A stretch of DNA of 26,235 bases from the NCBI GenBank assembly GCA_037447655.1, contig JBBHKE010001196.1:126001-152235 (forward strand). The letters are read 5' to 3'. The DNA is from Zygnema cylindricum. Its lineage: Eukaryota; Streptophyta; Zygnematophyceae; Zygnematales; Zygnemataceae. The stretch's first letter is position 1. Every line of letters begins with the position of its first letter. The notes under the pieces are model-generated. The model had not been told where the DNA came from and made no database searches. It saw only the letters and a list, made by a program, of their open reading frames with translations. The translations under genes and the position numbers were made by a program. This document shows, piece after piece, positions 17,628 to 25,839 of the stretch.

Positions 17628-18351
17628 GTGGTTGCAATCTTGTGTCCTCCATTGAACTACAAAATTTAGGATGCCTCTAGATAGTTATTAACTAACCCAC
17701 TTTCAATGGCAACCGCTGCTACCTAAGTAGACAAACAGAAAATCCGACTGCACCTTTGTGCAGCCTTAACCCCTGTGAGCCCGTAAGAAAAAGAATCTCT
17801 AAAAACGCCCAACCAGGCGATAAGTTACGAGGCACTAAAAATGCCAATTTGTACAAACTCTCAAAGTGAGAGGTGACTGCCTACCAAAATTTACTAAATC
17901 CAGTTTCCCTCTAATAACTCCTATGTACTGAAGTACGGACCAATCAAAATACTCTACAGTACCAAAAAGTACAATTGCTAGTGTACCTTTTGTACAACCT
18001 ATGTACGACAAGACTATTAAGCGGACGCGTGTCCACTTTTCACTTGTCCGTACGTTTTTCGAATTTCCCGTGACCGAATGTTATCTCTCCACGTGGCGCC
18101 AGGTCATGCTATGTCACTAAATGCCAAAGTGACCATTTGGAGATCCCGACGATGACGTGCGCCGTCGAATAGAATTTCGTATTTGATCTCAACCATCAAA
18201 ACAAATGTTTGATTCATTTGTTTCGTGCGGAATCATATCCGTACTGTATTTAATCCGCTCCATGTACTTATGTCTATATTTCCGTTAATTGGAATAACTA
18301 CCGTAACACTGTTTAAGGATTTATCAAACCCTATATGCTCTAGCGAACTTC

Positions 18352-18423
18352 TACGATAGAGTGGTTAGAGCTAACGACCATGCCATGCTCTGCCGGTCGA
18401 GGGTTCGAGTCCTGCCGAACTAA
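18352..18423 (+). other. tRNA-like A-box/B-box unit in the 3' LTR of element A (antisense)
   Basis: GATAGAGTGGTTAGAGC gives a tRNA D-arm/A box, and GGTTCGAGTCC (18402-18412) is a perfect B box with a plausible T stem. The distance between them is that of a tRNA gene. I cannot pair a 7-bp acceptor stem or define an anticodon loop. It is on the plus strand, opposite to the element's own transcription. The sense-strand TATA equivalent at about 18317-18325 has decayed to GATAAATC. Confidence 0.6.
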
Positions 18424-18489
18424 TCCTTTTGTTGAGAGTGACTTAGGTCACTCTTTAGTCCTGCACAAGTGGAGCTGAGGCAGCCATGG

Positions 18490-18621
18490 CTCCACTACTC
18501 TCTCTCTTTCTCTTTTAGTGACTACAACAAGTATGGGGGATGGAGAGAGAGAGGGCTCCACTACTCTCTCTCTTTCTCTTTTAGTGACTACAACAAGTAT
18601 GGGGTATGGAGAGAGAGAGGT
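18490..18621. repeat. 66-bp tandem duplication inside the 3' LTR
   Basis: Two adjacent copies each contain CTCCACTACTCTCTCTCTTT, CTCTTTTAGTGACTACAACA, AGTATGGGG and GGAGAGAGAGAGG. The other LTR has one copy, so the duplication postdates insertion. It explains most of the length difference between the LTRs. Confidence 0.9.
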
Positions 18622-18689
18622 GGAGACAGACTTTTTGCGCCTTTTCCACTTTTTATCTAATTTAGACATAGAAATACTTATTTTCAACA

Positions 18690-18702
18690 CTTTTTTTTTT
18701 TT
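18690..18702 (-). other. Polypurine tract of element A
   Basis: The sense strand reads twelve A then G immediately before the LTR start TGTTGAAAA. This is the position of the plus-strand primer. Confidence 0.7.
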
Positions 18703-18759
18703 CTAGTCTAGTTTTAATTTGTTCTTTCAGCCCGCATTTTTCCTTTCAATATTTTAGTT

Positions 18760-19387
18760 TAGGAGAGGGCATAGGTTTGGTCATCATGTCAACCACCATT
18801 TCTTAACCAGGTCTATACACAAGATTTAAAATTCTATTTTCAACTTTTTCTCTTACGAAGCTTAATCTTATGTCCATATGTTTTGCTTTGAAATGGTGTT
18901 TTGGATTGGCTGCAATTGCAATTGCAGCTTGGTTATCGCAAAAGATTTCATGCACTCCCTCCTTCATAAGTCCCAGTTCTTGTAACAATGATTTGACCCA
19001 CATTAATTCTTTTACAGCAGAACAAGAGGCCAAATACTCAGCCTCCATAGTAGACTGAGCAACCACCTTTTGTTGCTCACTGCTCCAACAGCAAGCACCT
19101 TCCCCCACATACAAAATTTATCCAGAAGTGCATCTTCTCATAGGTGCATCCCCATAATTGGCATCACTCCAAGTGGTGATATCAGTGTGCTCCCATCCCA
19201 AATGTAACCACAACTCTCTGGTTCCTACCAGATATCTCATGACTCTCTTGGCTGCCTCCCAATCTCTCTATCTAAGATTGTTAAGACTCCTACTGAGGAC
19301 TCCTACTGCTGCCTCTATGTTCGGTCTTATGCAGTTCATTTCATAAAGTAGATCAAGCTTCCTACGACCTGTCTGTAAGGAATAGAT
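18760..19387 (-). pseudogene. Element A: RNase H and RT connection domain
   Basis: On the minus strand, RDWEAAKRVMRYLVGTREL and WLHLGWEHTDITTWSDANYG lead into RNase H. ACCWSSEQQKVVAQSTMEAE, YLA, MWVKSLLQELG, CDNQAAIAIAANPKHHFKAK and HMDIRLSFVREK follow. The acidic residues of the WSDA, MEAEY and CDNQ motifs are all present, so the RNase H core looks chemically intact. A stop sits between RRCTSG and ILYVGEG, and the C-terminus (MVVDMMTKPMPSPK) comes after a stop. This is the best-preserved domain of the element and lies right next to the polypurine tract, as in copia elements. Confidence 0.93.
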
Positions 19388-20137
19388 TTCATAAACTCTC
19401 TCTCCTCTAGACTCATCTGATCATCTAAGATTATCACTCCTACACTCCCATCCTTTTCTTTTTTCAAATCCATGGGAGTTGTACAATTGTTTGATTTCTC
19501 CATCTAGAATTTCTCAAGCATATTTTCTATTGCTTCTTTCAGAGTGAGTCTAATGATCTTTTTCCCCCTATCTTTTTCCATTTGGATTCCCAAAATATAT
19601 CTTGCCTCCCCTAAATTCTTTATGTCAAATCTGTTTTAAGATCTTTCTCTAACTTATTGATCTTGTCCTAAGAATAACTTAACACCAGCAAATTATCCAC
19701 ATAAATTGCAATAAAAACCACACCATTTTTATCTTCAAATAAAGAGATAGAATGGTCATGACTTCATAAACTCTCTCTCCTCTGGACTCATCTGATCATC
19801 TAAGATTATCACTCCTCCTACACTCCCAACACTTACATTCTTCAAGTCCATGGGAGTTGTACAACTTTTTGTTTTCTCCATCTGGAAATTCTCAAGCATA
19901 TTTTCTATTGCTTCTTTCTGAGTGAGTCCAATAATCTTTTTCCCCCTATCTTTTTCCATTTGGATTCCTAAAATATATCTTGCCTCCCCTAAATTTTAAA
20001 TGCCAAATTTGCTTCTAAGATCTTTCTTTAACTTATTGAACTTGTCCAAAGACTTACTTAACACCAGCAGATTATCCACATAAATAGCAATAAAAATCAC
20101 ACCATCCTCATCTTCAAACATATAGATAGAATGGTTA
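19388..20137 (-). pseudogene. Element A: RT palm/thumb region, present as a 375-bp tandem duplication
   Basis: Two head-to-tail copies (sense order 20137-19763, then 19762-19388) each encode the same RT segment: IAIYVDNLLVLS, then a LNKL/DLR helix region, RYILGIQMEKDRGKKII, LTQKEAIENMLENFQME, CTTPMDLKNVS and the ILDDQMSPEER.F linker. The period is 375 bp, which preserves frame, but both copies carry stops and differ at many sites, so the duplication is not recent. Both copies read YVDN where RT needs YVDD. A duplicated palm would not fold into a working polymerase. Confidence 0.9.
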
Positions 20138-20840
20138 GAGCTAACCCGAATATATCCATGACCAGTAAAAAACTCATCTAGGTGCTTATTCCACTATCAA
20201 GGAGCCTGTTTAAGTCGATACAATGACTTTATGAGCCAAGTCGATATAATGACTTTATGAGCCAACAGACTTTCCTCTCTTCCCCATCCTCCACAAACCC
20301 TTTCCGGTTGCCGCATGAAGATTTTTTCCTCTAACTCACCATTGAGGAAGGCGGTCTTAATGTTCATCTGATGTTTTTCCATGTCTTCCGCTGCCGCCAG
20401 ACTAAGGAGAATTGTTACTAATGGGAACCGAACAAATGGAGCAAACGTCTCCTCATTGTCAATCCCCTCTTTTTTGATGAACCCCTTTGCTACCAAACGA
20501 GCCTTATATCTTTCAATGGTATTATCGGGGTTTAGTTTTATTTTGAATACCCATTTACAGCCAATAGGTTTTCTTTCTAGAGGAGAATCTGCTATCCCCC
20601 AAGTATTTGCTTCCATGATGGAAGCAATCTCATCATTTATGGCTCTAATCCATCTTTCCTTTTTCTAAGCTGTTCATTGCCTCTAAGTATGAATGATAAG
20701 AATGAGGCTTATCAGGATAAAATAGCTTAGTTACCTTACGGGCAGCTTGTTTCTCTTGTATCCTTTTGCTGCTCCTTCTTCCTCTCTCAAACTCTGAGGC
20801 TGGATTAGAGGGAAGTCTTGGGTTTCTCCTTACTGTCACA
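20138..20840 (-). pseudogene. Element A: RT N-terminal part and linker
   Basis: The minus strand gives the linker FERGRRSSKRIQEKQAARK, then SLEKGKMD / AINDEIASIMEANTWGIAD, IGCKWVFKIKLNPDNTIERY, KARLVAKGFIKKEGIDNEET, FAPFVRFPLVTILLSLAAAE, QMNIKTAFLNGELEE, FMRQPE and SLYRLKQAP. The first catalytic Asp of (D)VKTAFL is Asn here. A 27-bp tandem duplication (about 20211-20264) inserts residues in the VC.L.KSLYGLKQ segment and a frame change lies near it. Homologous to 787-1550 of element 1. Confidence 0.93.
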
Positions 20841-21790
20841 TCGTCTCCCCTATCTATGGAAGTCAGGTCAGGTTCCTACACTTTTGTCTCTTTGAAGTCC
20901 ATAAGAATATGTGAGGTATCCGATAACTCTCATATTTCTTAGATCTCCCCTGAACCTGCAATCACTCTCCCACTCATGTCCTTCTCGGGAAAAATAGAGT
21001 TATCCTCACTTTCGGACTCAAACCTGATTTTTATCTTTTTGGTATATTTGAAATGTTCAATTGACTTTCCTTCATCCATGACAACTAGGTGTTTGACCAG
21101 AATGATATCTTGCTTTGCTAAGTCATAGAATCTATATCCCGTGACAACCTCATCATATCCTACAAAATATCCTGGTTTTCCTTTAGCATCAAGTTTTCAG
21201 TTTTTCTTTTCCGTTACTAGACTGTAAACTTGGCTACCAAATACTTTAAGGTGAGAGATATGCGGTTTCCATCCAACCCATCTCTCATAAGATGTCATAC
21301 CTTTGACTGCTGAGGTAAAGACTCTATTGTTAATATAGTTGTCATAGTTTATGGCTTCTGCCCAAAATCTCTTTCTTATTTTCTTGTCAGCCAACATACT
21401 GCTTAGTTTGTTCGGTTTAACCCTCAGCTAATCCATTTTGCTCTGGATTATGTGGTACAATTTTCTGGTGCTGAACTCCCTCATCTCTAAAGTATACCTC
21501 AAACTGGTTAGAGGTTTATTCTCCCCTGTTATCACTCCTTAATTTTTTAATGGGGGTAACTGGTTAGAGGTTTATTCTCCCCTGTTATCACTCCTTAATT
21601 TTTTAATGGGGGTTCCATGCAACTTCTCACTCCAGGCTTTTATATTCTTTGAAGTAAGTTGGTGTTTCAGACTTGGTTTTTAGGAAGTAGACTCTAGAAT
21701 ATCTAGACCAGTCATCACTAATTGTCAACATATACCTCTTCCCTCTAACTGAGAGTACCCTTGCTAGTCCTTAGATATCTGTGTGGATCA
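20841..21790 (-). pseudogene. Element A: integrase catalytic core and C-terminus
   Basis: From the right, LIHTDI (first catalytic Asp) is followed by VRGKRYMLTISDDWSRYSRV, YFLKTKSETPTYFKEYK, a decayed LRSDN-GE segment (second Asp), HQKIVPHNPEQNGLAEG (catalytic Glu), then FWAEAINYDNYINNRVF, SYERWVGWKPHISHLKVFGS and QVYSL. Stops, frameshifts and a perfect 56-bp tandem duplication (21502-21613) break it. The zinc-binding domain that should come directly before LIHTDI is about 1.2 kb away (22990-23370), separated by a second gag-protease block. Confidence 0.88.
21502..21613. repeat. Perfect 56-bp tandem duplication in the integrase
   Basis: 21502-21557 and 21558-21613 are identical (AACTGGTTAGAGG...TTTTTTAATGGGGGT). 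56 is not a multiple of 3, so it shifts the frame. Perfect identity indicates it arose much later than the LTR divergence. Confidence 0.95.
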
Positions 21791-21791
21791 A

Positions 21792-22990
21792 TTAAAGATA
21801 TAGAAAATATATTCTTTGTAAAATCTGGAACATGTAAAACATTGTGGAGGGTTTTTTTTGCAGACCTTACCCCCACATCTACCATTAGAGATACATCACC
21901 TTGTGTTGAGGACTGGACACTCATGCCACAGGTATAGTAGATATATTTCGGATGAGTTTGCTTTAAATTTGTAAAAATTGCCTTGTCCCAACACATGTGA
22001 GCCGATGCCTCGGTGTCCATGATCCATCCGCCATCTTTGGGACCCTCGCCATAGCAAATAACTCCGCATCCTCTTCATCATTGAAGCTCAGAGATGAATC
22101 TACATCATCCGTAAATGTTGAAAAATGTACATTTCCTCGTGAGGGATTTCCAAAAAACACTTGATGAAACTTGCTTTGTTGCCATCCAGGCCTGTATAAA
22201 CCAGTTTTATTTGCTTTTTTGAGCTTTGGACAGTACGTGTAACCATGTCTTTTTTCAAAACAATAAAAAAAAACATTAGAAGACTGCCTGTTTTGTCTCT
22301 AACTACCCTCATTAAACTGGTTCTGATTTTAGTTAAACTAGTTTGGATTTTGGTTAAACTGGTTTATGTTTTGATTAAACTGATTTCCCATCTCAAAATC
22401 TGTATTGAAAGCTTCTTCTTTCTTTTCACCATCAAGGACTTTACTTGTAGAATCTTCTTCTAATATAAGATTGTAAGCTAACTTAAAAGTCCAGCTAGAC
22501 TTATTTTTCCCTTTTAAAGCTGCAGACACTCCCTTCATATGAGTAGGGAGACCTCTAATAAGCAAAGCGACTTGCTGAAACTCTGGAAAAGTTCCGCTAG
22601 CTGAAGATTGTGCATCAATATGTTCCCAAAATTTATTGCAATACTGGGCCATCGATCCTTTTGAGTATTTGTAGTCCCAAATCCGGCCAGCCCACAAGAG
22701 CTCCTCTTAGATGTTTGCCTTTTTATGGGAAGTTCTCAGCGAAGTCCAAATCTCGCTCGCATTTTCCATCTTGAGCCGAGACATAACCAGACTTTCTAAA
22801 ATGCAAAAAATCAAGTTGTTTCTAGCAAGGGAGTTATTCTTCGCCCAACTCGAATCTGTTTCAGCAAGAGATCCACCTAAGACTCTTAACAAGTCTGTAG
22901 TTTCAAAAGACGATGCAACCATAGCTGCCCAGTACGCATACTTTAGGCCATTGAAGACAAGAATTCTGGACGAAAGGCCCAAAACCTATT
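21792..22990 (-). mobile_element. Foreign copia gag-protease block inserted within element A's integrase
   Basis: In sense order the block encodes a gag start region (ILVFNGLKYAYWAAMVASSF), then SEIWTSLRTSHKKANI, a stop, GRIWDYKYSKGSMAQYCNKF, LLIRGLPTHMKGVSAAL and an N/Q-rich tail (NQFNQN repeats). A zinc knuckle with its first Cys lost (FYCFEKRHGYTYC) follows, then a protease motif WIMDTEASAHMC (canonical D(S/T)GAS) and VLHVPDFTKNIFS. Element A already has its own, dissimilar gag and protease at 23430-24596. The block begins just after the integrase zinc-binding domain and ends just before the catalytic core, and TAAT is present at both junctions. So it looks like an insertion from another copia family, by template switching or by later insertion and deletion. 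Confidence 0.8.
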
Positions 22991-23370
22991 AGTACCTTTT
23001 CTCCCCTATATGTGGCTGCTTTAGGGAAAGGAAGTTTGTGAGCTTTATCTTGGGCACAACCACTACAATCATTCACCATTTCATTATCACTGAATTGAAT
23101 GCCTTCTACTACACCAAGCTTTTTCATTTCCCTCAACCTATCAAAATACGCATGCCCCAATCGCTTATGCCAAATCATCAATTTTGGTACACCAACATAG
23201 TTATCATTCTTCTTTTCATTCCTCAGGTTAGGCCTAAACATTCCTTGGCTTCCCTTATCTCCAGTGAAGTAAAATTTATCCCTATACTTAGCTGTAAAGG
23301 CTCCATTTCTAGTGAAGGTATCAAACTCTTTGTACTCCATTTCTAGTGAAGGTATCAAACTCTTTGTCAT
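22991..23370 (-). pseudogene. Element A: integrase zinc-binding (pre-integrase) domain
   Basis: MIWHKRLGHAYFDRLREMKK, then GIQFSDNEMVNDCSGCAQDK and AHKLPFPKA, show the HHCC pattern (two His in WHKRLGH, Cys pair in CSGC) of the copia GAG_pre-integrase/zinc-binding module. It should be followed by .ELIHTD, but after GEKVL the frame runs into the foreign gag-protease block. A 34-bp tandem duplication (about 23301-23368, CTCCATTTCTAGTGAAGG...) breaks the frame at its N-terminal side. Confidence 0.88.
23301..23368. repeat. 34-bp tandem duplication
   Basis: CTCCATTTCTAGTGAAGG plus TATCAAACTCTTTGT occur twice in a row (starts 23301 and 23335). The length is not a multiple of 3 and shifts the reading frame between protease and zinc-binding domain. 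Confidence 0.93.
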
Positions 23371-23800
23371 CTAACACAGACGTAGAGACAAGATTTTTAC
23401 TCAACTGAGGAATATAGAGCACATCTGAGAAAGTGAGTATAGAAGGCTTACCCTTTAATAAGAATTTTAGATATACTGATCCCACTAGATCTGTAGTAAC
23501 AACTCACCCATCCCTATACTCTTTTTCTACAGTAGGGATTTTCTTTAGCTTAGTGAAAAGGTCATTGTCACGACACATATGTATGGATGCACTTGGATCG
23601 ATGATCCATCCTTTCTGTGAAGCTTCCCAAATTGCTTCAAGGGCACATTTCTGTCTCCGAGGGATCTCCTTCTCCTCCAGAATCCCGTCAAAAAGAAGCT
23701 CCCCATCCTCCTTTGAGGACTCGTCCTCGATCTCTCCTGTCACCTTTGTGACAAAAAGTGCCCTTTTCCCCCCTCTATGGTTCTCTTGGAGCTTTGGCTC
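23371..23800 (-). pseudogene. Element A: protease domain
   Basis: KGWIIDPSASIHMCRDNDLF is the copia aspartic protease active-site region, with DPSAS instead of the usual D(S/T)GAS, so the Gly of the catalytic loop is gone. Downstream, VVTTDLVGSVYLKFLLKGKP and LTFSDVLYIPQLSKNLVS fit the flap and the ..VL.VP.L..NL.S block. One stop (after YRDG) interrupts. The protease would normally cut the Gag-Pol polyprotein. Confidence 0.85.
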
Positions 23801-24596
23801 CGATAGCTTGACACAATCCGAGAAAGTGTCCCGGCTTTTTGCAAAAATGACATAGGCCTTTTGGGGGCCTCGGTCTTTGAAGCTGAACTCTTTCTCCTTT
23901 GTATGGTTTTTTTGGGTCCGGTTTCCACCTGTCAACTCCGGCGGCTATAGTTTGAATGCTCTTTCCTCCTCTCCTGATTTCAATCGTGTTATCCTGCACA
24001 AGTATCATGCGGACCACTGTATTCCACTTCCATGAACTTTTAGTCATTTCCTGTACTCTGTACACTATATTCTCATACTCGTCGGGTAACTACATGACAA
24101 GAGTGTTAACCTTCATCTTCATTGTACCTGTCCATCCGGCACTCTCCATTTCCATATACAAACAAGAAAGATCATTACAATAGTCTAACATCTTTCCACC
24201 TTTGTAAGTATAAAAATCCCAACTTTTGCTCTTCCAACTGGAGCTTCTGAATTCTAACAGCTCTATAGATCTCTATCAAACTCACCCACAACTCCTCGGC
24301 CTTGTAAACGTGAAAGTGAGGAGTTGTCAAAGCTTGTGTGAGGTGTCTCAGAATGAAGTTCTTGGCAGCCAGGTCGGTGTCTTCCCACATTTGAGTATCG
24401 GTCTCCACGGTCTTCACGATCGCCGCTCCGATGTCGTGGGAATAAGAGCAATAGGAGTAAAAGGTGTCTCCTTTTCTTTCTCTTTTTCGGACACACTGCT
24501 GTCCCCATCATCTGCCTCCCCTGCTGCAGCAGATGTTGCTACATAAAACCTTATTCCACCAAATCCCGGTGGTGTACCCTGAGGTGGATGTTTCAC
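23775..24596 (-). pseudogene. Element A: gag (capsid/nucleocapsid) with CCHC zinc knuckle
   Basis: The likely start is ATG at 24594-24596, giving MKHPPQGTPPGFGG and an S/E/K-rich N-terminus. A frameshift leads into a gag domain with WEDTDLAAKNFILRHLTQAL, then ELWVSLIEIYR (UBN2-type gag). After further stops, MTKSSWKWNTVV and KRPYKGER-like basic sequence come before the intact zinc knuckle CHFCKKPGHFLGLC (CX2CX4HX4C), which would bind the element RNA. It lies 100 bp downstream of the primer site and is followed by the protease, in normal copia order. It shows little resemblance to the second gag at 21792-22990. Confidence 0.88.
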
Positions 24597-24699
24597 TTGT
24601 CCACTAACAATACCCTAGTATCGTTTTTCACACAAAGCTCATGTCATCATGGCTTCCCAATAGATAAATCCTTATCCATTGAAGATGGGCACCCTAGTG
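24597..24699 (-). other. Leader of element A between primer site and gag
   Basis: Short untranslated leader. No ORF or further motif is seen. Confidence 0.5.
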
Positions 24700-24713
24700 G
24701 GTGGGCCCATAAC
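24700..24713 (-). other. Primer binding site complementary to the anticodon arm of initiator Met-tRNA
   Basis: The sense strand next to the 5' LTR (one base away) reads GTTATGGGCCCACC. Its complement, GGTGGGCCCATAAC, is the anticodon stem-loop of eukaryotic initiator tRNA-Met as I recall the plant sequence, ending at residue 39. The usual copia site TGGTATCAGAGC, complementary to the tRNA 3' end, is absent. Drosophila copia is known to use the same cleaved half-tRNA. Confidence 0.8.
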
Positions 24714-25425
24714 TTGCAATTCTGTGTCCTCCATTGAACTACAAAATTTAGGATGCCTCTAGATAGCTATTAACTAACCAACTTTCAATGGCAACCACTG
24801 CTACCCAAGCAGACAAGCAAACAATTTGACTGCACCCTTGTGCAGCTTTGACTCCCCTGAGCCCGTAGGAAAAAGAATCTTTGAAAACGCCCAACCAGGC
24901 GATAAGTTATGAGGCAGTAAAAATGCCAATTTGTACAAACTCTCAAAGAGAGAGGTGACTGCCTACCAAAATTTACTAAGTCCAGTTTCCCTCTAGTAAC
25001 TCCTACCTACTGAAGTACGAACCAATTAGAATACTCTACCATACCAAAAAGTACTGCTGCGAGTGTTCCTTTTGTACGGCCTATGTACGACAAGACTATT
25101 AAGCGGATGCGTGTCCAATTTTCACTTGTCCGTACGTTTTTCGAAATTCCCATGACCGAATGTTATCTCTCCACATGGCGCCAGGTCATGCTATGTCACT
25201 AAATGCCAAAGTGACCATTCCGAGATCCCGGCGATGACGTGCGCCGTCGAATAGAATTTCGTATTTGATCTCAACCGTCAAAACAAATGTCTGATTCTTT
25301 TTTTTCGTGTGGAATCATATTCGTTCTGTACTTAATCCGCTCCATGTACTTATGTACTTAATCCGCTCCATGTACTTATGTCTGTATTTCCGTTAATCGG
25401 AATAACTACTGTAACTCTGTTTAAG

Positions 25426-25433
25426 TATTTATA
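25426..25433 (-). promoter_or_regulatory. TATA box of the 5' LTR of element A
   Basis: The sense strand reads TATAAATA, 15 bp downstream of the tRNA-like unit. The gap is shorter than in the other LTRs because about 18 bp present in the 3' LTR (CAAACCCTATATGCTCTA) is missing here. Confidence 0.6.
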
Positions 25434-25447
25434 CCTAGCGAACTTCT

Positions 25448-25519
25448 ACGACAAACCGGTTAGAGCTAACGGCTATGCCATGCTCTGCCGGTCGTGGGTT
25501 CGAGTCTTGCCGGACTCAA
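25448..25519 (+). other. tRNA-like A-box/B-box unit in the 5' LTR of element A (antisense)
   Basis: ACGACAAACCGGTTAGAGC is the A-box side and GGTTCGAGTCT (25497-25507) is a near-perfect B box, at tRNA spacing. It aligns with 18352-18423. The segment GAGCTAACGGCTATGCCATG lies between the boxes. No complete cloverleaf can be drawn with confidence. Confidence 0.6.
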
Positions 25520-25719
25520 CCTTTTGTTGAGAGTGACTTAGGTCACTCTTTAGTCCTACACAAGTGGAGCTGAGGCAGCCATGGCTCCACTACTCTCTCT
25601 CTCTCTCCTTTAGTGACTACAACAAGTATGGGGGATGGAGAGAGAGAGGTGGAGATAGACTGCTTGCACTCTCTTCACTTTTTTTCTATTGTAGACCTAA
25701 AAAATACTTATTTTCAACA

Positions 25720-25839
25720 GTGGATGGATCAAGATCATGAGTGACTACATGTGAAGCAGAAAAGTTTTGATGAAATGATTTATGTGGAAAAATAAGGAGT
25801 TATGTGGAAAATAGGGAATTAGTTTGCAAATAAAAGGGG
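25720..25839. other. Right flank of element A
   Basis: Starts with GTGGA, the probable target duplication. AT-rich; on the minus strand it would be the linker just downstream of the integrase relic. Confidence 0.4.

Larger units (their letters stand above)
17633..18689 (-). mobile_element. 3' LTR of element A
   Basis: Plus-strand ends are TGCAATC and TTTTCAACA, so the sense strand starts TGTTGAAAA. It is 1057 bp and aligns end to end with 24715-25719, with about one difference in ten in the first 120 bp I compared. The outer flank is GTGGT (17628-17632) against GTGGA (25720-25724) at the other end, a 4/5 match to a 5-bp target duplication. It carries an extra 66-bp tandem copy (18490-18555 and 18556-18621: CTCCACTAC-(CT)n-TTTTAGTGACTACAACAAG) that the other LTR lacks. 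The many differences mean an old insertion. Confidence 0.93.
24715..25719 (-). mobile_element. 5' LTR of element A
   Basis: Plus-strand ends are TGCAATTC and TTTTCAACA; length is 1005 bp; same order of blocks as the 3' LTR. It contains a TATA box on the sense strand, an antisense tRNA-like unit, and a 26-bp tandem duplication (GTACTTAATCCGCTCCATGT-ACTTAT, about 25328-25379) not present in the 3' LTR. It lacks the 66-bp duplication of the 3' LTR. The outer flank GTGGA (25720-25724) is the probable partner of GTGGT at 17628-17632. Confidence 0.93.

Noticed and set aside
18448-18706. Overlapping ORFs on both strands with ERERER or SLSFS repeats
   Set aside because: They are produced by the CT/GA-rich 66-bp tandem duplication in the LTR and are absent from the single-copy 5' LTR.
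20120-20160. AATGGTTAGAGCTAAC resembling the LTR tRNA-like A-box side
   Set aside because: It lies in the RT coding frame (GYIRVSSNHSIY on the minus strand), fits the protein, and has no B box at the right distance.
22245-22463. Plus-strand ORF with ILVKLVWILVKLV repeats
   Set aside because: It is the antisense shadow of the N/Q-rich (NQFNQN) tail of the inserted gag.
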